Assembly: GCA_017425745.1 (NCBI GenBank)
Contig: JAFOXT010000144.1
Location: forward strand, 1 to 7,038
From: Clostridia bacterium
GTDB lineage: Bacteria > Bacillota > Clostridia > Oscillospirales > Acutalibacteraceae
DNA length: 7,038 bases
Direction of reading: 5' to 3'
In this document: in pieces, positions 1 through 4,760 of the stretch
Position numbering within the stretch: the first letter of the stretch is position 1
Layout of the letters: every line of letters starts with the position of its first letter
Made by a program: the position numbers and the translations under genes
Notes under the pieces: model-generated
What the model was told of the DNA's origin: nothing
Seen by the model: only the letters and a program-made list of their open reading frames with translations
Databases searched by the model: none

Positions 1-102
1 ACCCGTATCAACATCAGTTACAACCGTAACAACATAAATCAAGCTGTTATCATATTTCTTATAGTATCCGGCGAACAACCTTTTATTTTTTCCTTTTACC
101 AT
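1..102 (-). CDS. Unknown small protein, N-terminal fragment (runs off left edge)
   Basis: Only the first 34 codons are in the window; the rest lies beyond base 1. The visible protein starts MVKGKNKRLFAGYYKKY and continues with a valine-rich stretch ending VVTDVDTG. I chose the ATG at 100-102 because an AAGGAG ribosome binding site lies 6 nt upstream at 109-114. An in-frame ATG at 118-120 lies before that site and is less likely. The start follows the TGA of the upstream small ORF by 1 nt, so the two may be translationally coupled. The aromatic and beta-rich pattern ending in DxxTG loosely recalls small DUF1653-like domains, but this is a weak impression. The function is unknown. The neighbours (a DUF6809-like remnant and 9-bp repeats) suggest a mobile-element context, which is inference. 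Confidence 0.6.
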   Translation of the reverse strand, partial: MVKGKNKRLFAGYYKKYDNSLIYVVTVVTDVDTG

Positions 103-103
103 T

Positions 104-253
104 TCAATCTCCTTTATCATATTGGTTTCCACATCTACAATCATATCTTACCATATCCATTGTACCATTTACAGTACCGCTAATGCCCAATTTAAACCGA
201 AGATGTTTAGTTATGACGCAAATGACGCAAGTGACGAAAGTTTTGGCACCCAT
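104..253 (-). CDS. Possible small ORF, 49 residues, coupled to the downstream gene
   Basis: This frame is open from a TAA at 323-325 to a TGA at 104-106, which is 1 nt before the next gene's ATG. The only ATG that gives a reasonable length is at 251-253, starting MGAKTFVTCVICVITK and ending with the cysteine pair in YDCRCGNQYD. No ribosome binding site is visible before that ATG. The open frame runs further upstream through ASDANDASF without any ATG, GTG or TTG. The coding sequence overlaps one arm of the TGACGCAA repeat palindrome, which produces the repetitive VTCVICV segment. It may be a real small coupled gene, the 3' remnant of a longer gene cut off upstream, or a chance frame created by the repeat. 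I do not recognise a family. Confidence 0.35.
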   Translation of the reverse strand: MGAKTFVTCVICVITKHLRFKLGISGTVNGTMDMVRYDCRCGNQYDKGD

Positions 254-284
254 AAAAGATGCGTCATTTGCGTCACTTGCGTCA
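214..284. repeat. Inverted array of 9-bp TGACGCAA-type units
   Basis: Bases 214-240 carry three tandem 9-bp units: TGACGCAAA, TGACGCAAG and TGACGAAAG. Bases 258-284 carry three more on the opposite strand: TGACGCAAG, TGACGCAAA and TGACGCATC. The two 23-nt arms, 214-236 and 262-284, are complementary except at two positions, both A/G transitions. A 25-nt spacer separates them. The result is both a direct repeat array and a large palindrome. Short tandem units of this kind are seen at replication or protein-binding sites of plasmids and phages, so an iteron-like role is possible. A hairpin role is also possible. Both are inference; the repeat itself is directly visible. Confidence 0.85.
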
Positions 285-354
285 CTGTTTCTGAAAAAAT
301 TCTTGACTTTCTCTTCTTTGATTTATGCAGTTAAAATTTTTACATATGGGCAAG

Positions 355-395
355 GAAAGAAAAAATGAGAGCAAGGATTAGTTTCCCTGCTCTCA
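355..395 (-). terminator. Rho-independent terminator after the DUF6809-like gene
   Basis: Read on the minus strand, 384-395 (TGAGAGCAGGGA) pairs with 366-377 (TCCTTGCTCTCA) as a 12-bp stem with one G-U pair and a 6-nt loop. Six T residues follow at 360-365. It lies about 58 nt past the distal stop of the interrupted DUF6809-like gene. It should separate that gene from the small ORFs to the left. Confidence 0.85.
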
Positions 396-407
396 CTCTA
401 ACTCTTC

Positions 408-432
408 TTGTTCGGCTTACAGTGGCGAACAA
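408..432. repeat. Small inverted repeat TTGTTCG / CGAACAA
   Basis: Seven-base arms at 408-414 and 426-432 flank an 11-nt loop, between the DUF6809-like gene's distal stop and its terminator. It could be a weak RNA hairpin or a protein site. There is no T-tract, so it is not itself a terminator. No function can be assigned. Confidence 0.4.
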
Positions 433-452
433 ACGGAAAATTTCACTCTTGA

Positions 453-731
453 TTATATATCACTTGATTTGTCATAAACCGATTCTGCCATCAGCTTCAA
501 CCCTAACCTGAAGCCATCTATGAAAGCTTATTTCTCCAAGATGTTATTCATATCTGTCATACACTCTTTTAGTTTTTCAAACACTTCTTTTTGTTGTGGT
601 GATAGTAGTTCTGAAAGATTTTCCTCGTTCTTCACTGCTAAATCCAAGAGGTGTAAATACTCGCTCCCACGAGTTAAACTCTTTTCACACGGACATATGT
701 TGCCATAGAATAAATCTTCAATCATTCTCAT
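453..731 (-). pseudogene. DUF6809-like small protein, interrupted by an in-frame TAA
   Basis: The frame starts at the ATG at 729-731, with AAAGGAG 8 nt upstream, and reads MRMIEDLFYGNICPCEKSL. It runs 67 codons to a TAA at 528-530. Directly after that stop, in the same frame, 24 more codons read AFIDGFRLGLKLMAESV and end at a TAA at 453-455. Both halves look like small proteins of the DUF6809 type as I recall them: an N-terminal I(E/D)(D/E)L(Y/F)YGNI..CE segment, a charged helical middle, and a C-terminal F..GF.LG.(K/R)LM helix. Intact members are about 90-110 residues, and this frame is 92 codons counting the stop. A single substitution, for example CAA, GAA or AAA to TAA, would explain it. 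Such genes often sit in Firmicutes prophages and integrative elements. The 67-residue product could still be made. Function is unknown. An in-frame ATG at 756-758 lies upstream of the ribosome binding site and was not chosen. Confidence 0.75.
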
Positions 732-759
732 ATGTTGCACTCCTTTCTCGCAACACAAA

Positions 760-788
760 CATATATCACAAAAGTTTTTATAAGTCCA
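760..788 (-). promoter_or_regulatory. Weak candidate promoter for the DUF6809-like gene
   Basis: On the minus strand, TGGACT at 783-788 (-35, 4 of 6) and TATATG at 760-765 (-10, 4 of 6) are 17 nt apart, upstream of the start at 731. It overlaps the T-tract end of the transporter terminator. Both boxes are imperfect in AT-rich DNA. Confidence 0.3.
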
Positions 789-840
789 GAAAAAATAATG
801 ACGATCAATCGCTATTTTTTTATGCGACTAACCGTCATTA
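788..840 (-). terminator. Rho-independent terminator of the ABC transporter operon
   Basis: In minus-strand RNA, 824-840 pairs with 796-812 as a continuous 17-bp stem. It includes three G-U pairs, which appear as mismatches in plus-strand DNA; this shows that the hairpin is meant for the minus-strand transcript. An 11-nt A/U loop caps the stem and six T residues follow at 790-795. It begins 28 nt past the ATPase stop codon and closes the operon. Confidence 0.88.
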
Positions 841-868
841 CAAATTATTTTAAATTTTATTATAAAAT

Positions 869-1666
869 TTATTTAGAAAGCATTACCTTATCGCTTGTGA
901 ACTGACTACCGCTTGATGCTTCGAAAAGCTGAAGAAGCTGTTCAATTGTCAGGTTTTTCTTTTCCTCACCTTTAACATCAACCACAATCTGACCCTCGTG
1001 CATCATAATAAGTCGATTACCTACTCTGATTGCATCTGCCATATTGTGAGTAATCATAATTGTTGTAAGATTATTCTTTTCAACAATTGATTCCGTAATG
1101 TCTAAAACCTTTTTTGCGGTTTTAGGGTCAAGAGCTGCAGTATGCTCATCGAGAAGAAGTACCTTAGGTTGTTTAAGTGTAGCCATAAGAAGCGTGAGAG
1201 CCTGACGCTGACCACCGGAAAGAAGTCCTACCTTTGCAGTAAGTCTTTTTTCAAGACCTAAATCGAGAATTTTAAGAAGCTCAACATATTCTTTTCTTTC
1301 TTTCGCGGTTATGCCGGCACGAAGAGTTCTTCTTTTACCTCTTCGTGCCGCAAGAGCGAGGTTTTCTTCAATTTGCATATCCGCAGCAGTACCTGTCATC
1401 GGGTCCTGGAAAACCCTTCCCAGGTATTTTGCACGCTTGTATTCGGGAAGCCTTGTGACATCAACACCATCTATAACAATGCTACCACAATCCACAGGAT
1501 AAACACCTGCAACCATATTAAGCATTGTTGATTTACCGGCTCCGTTACCACCTATAACGGTTACAAAATCACCTTCGTCAAGATGAAGATTTATATTATT
1601 AAGAGCCTTTTTTTCATTTATTGTTCCGGGGTTAAAGGTCTTTTCAACATTTTTAATATCAAGCAT
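869..1666 (-). CDS. ABC transporter ATP-binding protein (TrpZ-like)
   Basis: This is the cytoplasmic ATPase that powers import through the neighbouring permease. The 265-residue protein has every ABC motif: Walker A GGNGAGKST at 39-47, Q-loop Gln87, signature LSGGQRQ at 149-155, Walker B VLLLDEH at 169-175 with catalytic Glu174, D-loop ALDP at 179-181 region, and switch His207. The length is normal for the COG1101 type that accompanies TrpX-like binding proteins. The start ATG at 1664-1666 overlaps the permease stop by 8 nt (ATGCTTGA), so translation is coupled. It is the last gene of the operon and is followed by a strong terminator. The C-terminal 30 residues, past the core fold, are polar and not recognisable. 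The family assignment is firm; the transported solute is not determined. Confidence 0.95.
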   Translation of the reverse strand: MLDIKNVEKTFNPGTINEKKALNNINLHLDEGDFVTVIGGNGAGKSTMLNMVAGVYPVDCGSIVIDGVDVTRLPEYKRAKYLGRVFQDPMTGTAADMQIEENLALAARRGKRRTLRAGITAKERKEYVELLKILDLGLEKRLTAKVGLLSGGQRQALTLLMATLKQPKVLLLDEHTAALDPKTAKKVLDITESIVEKNNLTTIMITHNMADAIRVGNRLIMMHEGQIVVDVKGEEKKNLTIEQLLQLFEASSGSQFTSDKVMLSK

Positions 1667-2591
1667 TTACCTTACCCCCTTTTGTTTTTACCATATGCTT
1701 AGCCTTGTGCTGGTTTTTCCAATAAGGAATGGCAAGGAATATTGCAACGATAACTGCAGAAAGAAGCTTTAAAAGGTTAGCATCAAGGCCCATTGTGATA
1801 ACTGCCTGAACAACAATGTAATAAATAACAGAACCTAAAGCAACACTCAGAAGTCTTAATGCAAAGTTTTTGAAAATCTTACCGAAAATTGCCTCCCCGA
1901 TAATAACCGCAGCAAGACCTATAACAATAGCACCTTGTCCCATTTTTACATCTGCAAAGCCCTGATACTGTGCAAGGAAAGCACCTGAAAAAGCACCAAG
2001 ACCGTTTGAAAGCATAATGCCGAGAACTTTATTAAAGCTTGTGTTGATACCTTGTGCACGGCTCATATTGATGTTTGCGCCTGTTGCACGAAGAGCGCAC
2101 CCTGTTTCTGTACCAAAGAACCAATAAAGAACTGCAATAAGAGCAATAATTACAATGCCAACTGTTATGAGCGGATTGTGGAAAGCAAGTTCCTTAACCC
2201 AACGAAGTGAAATCAACAAATCTGTCTGATTAACATTTACAGATTGATTTGCCTTTCCCATAATTTTAAGGTTTATTGAATAAAGAGAAAGCTGAGTGAG
2301 AATACCTGCAAGAATTGGCGGAATTCCCATAAGGGTATGCAAAAGACCTGTAACTGCACCTGCGATCAGACCCGCAACAAACGCCAAAAGCATAGCTAAC
2401 CACAAATTGCAACCGTTAAGAATAAGCATAACCGCAACTGCACCACCTGTTGCAAAAGAACCATCGACAGTAAGGTCGGCTACATCAAGAATTCGGTATG
2501 TAATGTAAACACCGATTGCCATAATGCCCCAGATAAGCCCTTGGGAAACAGAGCCCGGAAGAGCATTAAGAAGTTGTCCTAAAATTTCCAT
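1659..2591 (-). CDS. ABC transporter permease (BPD_transp_2 family, TrpY-like)
   Basis: This is the integral membrane subunit of the importer. The 310-residue protein has about nine hydrophobic segments, roughly at residues 14-34, 44-60, 62-84, 88-108, 140-160, 188-208, 218-238, 246-266 and 272-290, and a lysine-rich cytoplasmic tail. The segment around 160-182 (TETGCALRATGAN, then SRAQGIN) matches the cytoplasmic coupling loop of LivH/RbsC-type permeases, where the ATPase docks. The early ILDVADLTVDGSF motif at about 34-46 is typical of the COG4120 group paired with TrpX-type lipoproteins. The start at 2591 has AGGTG 7 nt upstream. It lies 79 nt after the binding-protein gene, with a hairpin in the gap, and overlaps the ATPase gene by 8 nt. 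Confidence 0.94.
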   Translation of the reverse strand: MEILGQLLNALPGSVSQGLIWGIMAIGVYITYRILDVADLTVDGSFATGGAVAVMLILNGCNLWLAMLLAFVAGLIAGAVTGLLHTLMGIPPILAGILTQLSLYSINLKIMGKANQSVNVNQTDLLISLRWVKELAFHNPLITVGIVIIALIAVLYWFFGTETGCALRATGANINMSRAQGINTSFNKVLGIMLSNGLGAFSGAFLAQYQGFADVKMGQGAIVIGLAAVIIGEAIFGKIFKNFALRLLSVALGSVIYYIVVQAVITMGLDANLLKLLSAVIVAIFLAIPYWKNQHKAKHMVKTKGGKVNA

Positions 2592-2623
2592 TTAATTCAC
2601 CTGTATGATTAAAAATGTGTAAT

Positions 2624-2649
2624 CGGAGGAGAATTTTCATCCTCCTCCG
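2624..2649 (-). promoter_or_regulatory. Intercistronic GAAA-capped hairpin
   Basis: In minus-strand RNA, 2639-2649 pairs with 2624-2634 as an 11-bp GC-rich stem with one G-U pair, closed by a GAAA tetraloop at 2635-2638. A short U run (UUUUU at 2611-2615) follows after 8 nt. It sits between the binding-protein stop and the permease start. The likely effect is partial termination or protection of the upstream mRNA, so that binding protein is made in excess over the membrane subunits. That role is inference from other importer operons. Confidence 0.7.
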
Positions 2650-2670
2650 CCTTACAAAACGAATCAGAAA

Positions 2671-3666
2671 TTATTCTGCTGCTTCGATAGCCTCGTAACC
2701 CTCAAGAGGAGTAAGTCCGAGAACATCGCAATTCTGCTGGTTATATTTAGGTGTCTGTTTTTCTGCATATTCGATAGGCATTGTTGAAATATCTTCGCCG
2801 TCTCTGAGAATCTTAACTGCCATTTTACCTGTTGTGTAACCAAGGTCATAGTAGCTGATTGAAAGAGTTGCAACACCGCAACCTGAACAGATACCTTCTT
2901 CACCAGCGATTACAGGAATTTTTTTAGGTTCGCAAATGTTATCAATAATACCTGTATTTTCAGCAACTGTGTTATCCGTAGGAACATAGATTACATCCGA
3001 ATTATCTGCAGCTGTTGTACAAATCTGAGCAAGGTCATTTGAATCAGTGAACGGATACATAGTTACCTTAAGGCCCTTCTTTTTAAGTGCTGCCTTAACA
3101 ACATCTACCTGATACTGACTGTTAGCTTCCTTTGAGCAATAGAGAAGACCAACTGTTTTTGCATCGGGGCACCATTCTGTAATCATATCTGCCTGCTTAT
3201 CAAGAGGAGCAAGGTCAGATGTACCGGAAATATTTCCGCCTACTGTACCGTTAAAATCTTCAAGTTCAAGAGCAACACCATATTCTGTAACAGATGTGCC
3301 AAGAATCGGAATATCCCCTGTTGCTGCCGCTGCTGCCTGAAGTGCAGGAGTAGCGTTTGCCATAATAAGATCTACACCGTTTGAAACAAATTGGTTTGCA
3401 ATAGTTGAGCAAGTATTGGGGTCGTTCTGACCATTCTGGAAATCAAACTCAACAGCATCTTCGCCGAGTTCATCAATAATTGCCTGCTTGAAGCCTTCGG
3501 TTGCAGCATCGAGTGCCACATGTTCAACAAGCTGAACAATACCGATTTTGTATTTAACTGCATCGGTTTTGGGTGCGTCTGCGTCGTCTTTACTGCAGGA
3601 TGCAAAAACAAAGCAAGCACCAACACATATAGCAAGTGCTAAAACGATTGATAATACTTTTTTCAT
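2671..3666 (-). CDS. ABC transporter substrate-binding lipoprotein (TrpX-like, PF04392-type)
   Basis: This lipoprotein captures the solute outside the cell and delivers it to the permease. The 331-residue protein begins with a lysine-headed hydrophobic signal (1-20) and a lipobox FASC with the acylated Cys24. A short acidic linker precedes the two-lobed binding domain. Family marks are IGIVQLVEHVALDAA at 41-55, GNISGTSDLAP at 144-154, VGLLY at 172-176, DNTVAEN at 231-237, and a segment from GEEG at 255 to YYDLGYTTG at 272-280. These match the COG2984 group that includes streptococcal TrpX, which binds tryptophan or tyrosine. The substrate here is unproven. The protein has many cysteines, including CSGC at 260-263. 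The start is supported by AGGAG 8 nt upstream. It is first in the operon, about 64 nt from the predicted transcription start. Confidence 0.94.
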   Translation of the reverse strand: MKKVLSIVLALAICVGACFVFASCSKDDADAPKTDAVKYKIGIVQLVEHVALDAATEGFKQAIIDELGEDAVEFDFQNGQNDPNTCSTIANQFVSNGVDLIMANATPALQAAAAATGDIPILGTSVTEYGVALELEDFNGTVGGNISGTSDLAPLDKQADMITEWCPDAKTVGLLYCSKEANSQYQVDVVKAALKKKGLKVTMYPFTDSNDLAQICTTAADNSDVIYVPTDNTVAENTGIIDNICEPKKIPVIAGEEGICSGCGVATLSISYYDLGYTTGKMAVKILRDGEDISTMPIEYAEKQTPKYNQQNCDVLGLTPLEGYEAIEAAE

Positions 3667-3717
3667 AATAAATTCTCCTAATTCATTTTTTTAAAACACA
3701 AGATTAATTATTAGCTC

Positions 3718-3746
3718 TTGCATTTTCCTTGGCTACATTGTATAAT
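3718..3746 (+). promoter_or_regulatory. Promoter of the LysR-type regulator gene
   Basis: A consensus TATAAT at 3741-3746 has TTGCAT at 3718-3723 (-35, 3 of 6) exactly 17 nt upstream. The start would be near 3753, at the first base of the operator. This strong -10 with a weak -35 overlaps the opposing transporter promoter, so the two cannot easily be occupied at once. Confidence 0.65.
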
Positions 3747-3765
3747 CCAATTAACCATAAGTCAA
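3737..3765 (-). promoter_or_regulatory. Sigma-A-type promoter of the ABC transporter operon
   Basis: On the minus strand, TTGACT at 3760-3765 (-35, 5 of 6) and TACAAT at 3737-3742 (-10, 5 of 6) are exactly 17 nt apart. The start would be near 3730, giving a leader of about 64 nt. The -10 overlaps the first two bases of the divergent regulator's -10 box. The -35 lies inside the candidate LysR operator dyad. Confidence 0.82.
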
Positions 3766-3792
3766 ACAAATGGTTTTTATGTTTACCATAAA
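3753..3792. promoter_or_regulatory. Candidate LysR-type operator (three ACCAT half-sites)
   Basis: AACCAT at 3753-3758 and ATGGTT at 3770-3775 form a perfect 6-bp dyad separated by 11 nt. This is the classical LysR T-N11-A arrangement, with T3758 and A3770. A third half-site, TACCATAA at 3784-3791, is a near copy of the first (AACCATAA), 31 bp away or about three helical turns. The centres are 15-16 nt apart. Relative to the transporter start the sites lie at about -25, -42 and -58. They also cover the early transcript of the regulator, which suggests autorepression. The sites are visible; binding is inferred. Confidence 0.6.
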
Positions 3793-3818
3793 TTTTCTTT
3801 ATGATGAAAGGAGCTAAA

Positions 3819-4709
3819 ATGGATTTAAAAAATTTAATTACTTTCATTCACGTAGCGGAATTGGGGAGCTTTACAAAAGCCGCCGAACAGCTTGGTTATT
3901 CACAGCCTTCTATTTCTTTTCAGATAAAACAGCTTGAAGAAGAATTCGGTTGCCTTTTATTTGAAAGAATAAATCATACAATAACACTTACCGAAAAAGG
4001 TCATGAGCTTGTTTACTGCGCGCATCAGATTCGTGCTCTGACAGACTCCTTCAAAGAAAGTGTCGCAGAAAACGATGAATGCAGCGGTCATATTCACATC
4101 GTTACTCCTGACTCTGTATGTGAAGAAATGATAAATTCTCATTATATAGATTTTCATAACAGATATCCTGATATTTCCATCAGATTCTCTACCGGAGACT
4201 CTGCAGTTATGCTTGATATGCTGGACCATAATGAAGCAGATGTAATAATAACTCTTGACAATCATTTATATAACAAAGATTACATAATAGCAAAAGAACA
4301 ACAGCTTTCAATGCATTTCGTTACCGCTCGGAACTCAAAATTTGCAAATCGTAAAAACTTATCAATTAAGGATATAATAAACGAACCTTTTATTTTAACG
4401 GAACACGGACAAGGCTACAGACGAGTTTTTGACAGAGAGCTTGCGAAAAAATCCTTAGAAATAACTCCGTTTCTCGAAATAGGGCGAACGGATATGATCA
4501 CTTCAATGCTTACTCAAAGCAATATGATTTCATACCTTCCCGATTTTGTAACACAGCCTTTGATAGATTCAGGTGAGCTTTGCTATCTCGATGTGCGTGA
4601 TTTGAATATAGACATTTGGAAACAGCTTATTTATCACAAAAATAAATGGATGTCAAAAAGCTTAAAAGCTTTTATTGAATATGTAAAAGAAAAAGAATTT
4701 AAAAATTAA
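3819..4709 (+). CDS. LysR-family transcriptional regulator
   Basis: This is a 296-residue DNA-binding regulator that should respond to a small co-inducer. Residues 1-60 form the winged helix-turn-helix, with the recognition region at 17-44 (SFTKAAEQLGYSQPSISFQI) followed by the linker helix. Residues from about 88 to 292 form the periplasmic-binding-like effector domain, beginning GHIHIVTPDSV. The length is normal for the family. I chose the ATG at 3819 because AAAGGAG sits 5 nt upstream at 3807-3813. The earlier in-frame ATGs at 3801 and 3804 precede that site. It is transcribed away from the transporter operon, with shared promoter and operator DNA, so the transporter and the regulator itself are its most likely targets. 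The effector is unknown; the transported solute is a reasonable guess. Confidence 0.95.
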   Translation: MDLKNLITFIHVAELGSFTKAAEQLGYSQPSISFQIKQLEEEFGCLLFERINHTITLTEKGHELVYCAHQIRALTDSFKESVAENDECSGHIHIVTPDSVCEEMINSHYIDFHNRYPDISIRFSTGDSAVMLDMLDHNEADVIITLDNHLYNKDYIIAKEQQLSMHFVTARNSKFANRKNLSIKDIINEPFILTEHGQGYRRVFDRELAKKSLEITPFLEIGRTDMITSMLTQSNMISYLPDFVTQPLIDSGELCYLDVRDLNIDIWKQLIYHKNKWMSKSLKAFIEYVKEKEFKN

Positions 4710-4719
4710 ATATAAAACC

Positions 4720-4760
4720 AAACGAGAGATTCTCCGCTTTTTGAGAATCTCTCGTTTTTT
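4720..4760. terminator. Terminator shared by convergent genes
   Basis: A perfect 15-bp stem pairs 4720-4734 with 4743-4757, around an 8-nt loop. On the plus strand it runs into a T-tract at 4755-4760, a good terminator for the LysR gene, whose stop is at 4707-4709. On the minus strand the stem is followed by TTTGGTTTTAT, a weaker tract that could end the ilvD-ATPase transcript. The last T-tract base is also the first base of the opposing gene's stop codon, so the two units are packed within 50 nt. Confidence 0.88.

Noticed and set aside
214..284. Repeat array considered as a CRISPR array
   Set aside because: The units are 9 bp, contiguous without spacers, and arranged in opposite orientations. 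No cas genes are present.
122..368. Plus-strand ORFs over the repeat region
   Set aside because: They owe their length to the in-frame 9-bp repeats, lack ribosome binding sites, and run antisense to a minus-strand frame that is coupled to the next gene.
408..432. TTGTTCG/CGAACAA considered as a LexA (SOS) box
   Set aside because: The Bacillus-type box has only a 4-nt gap between CGAAC and GTTCG. Here the arms face the opposite way with an 11-nt loop, and the site lies downstream of a gene rather than at a promoter.
528..530. In-frame TAA considered as recoding or selenocysteine
   Set aside because: Selenocysteine uses TGA. There is no sign of a code change, since all other genes use TAA and TGA as ordinary stops.
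3667..3730. Transporter leader considered as a T-box, riboswitch or attenuator
   Set aside because: The leader is about 64 nt. Only a weak 5-bp hairpin (3699-3703 with 3716-3720) is present, with no specifier or antiterminator elements.
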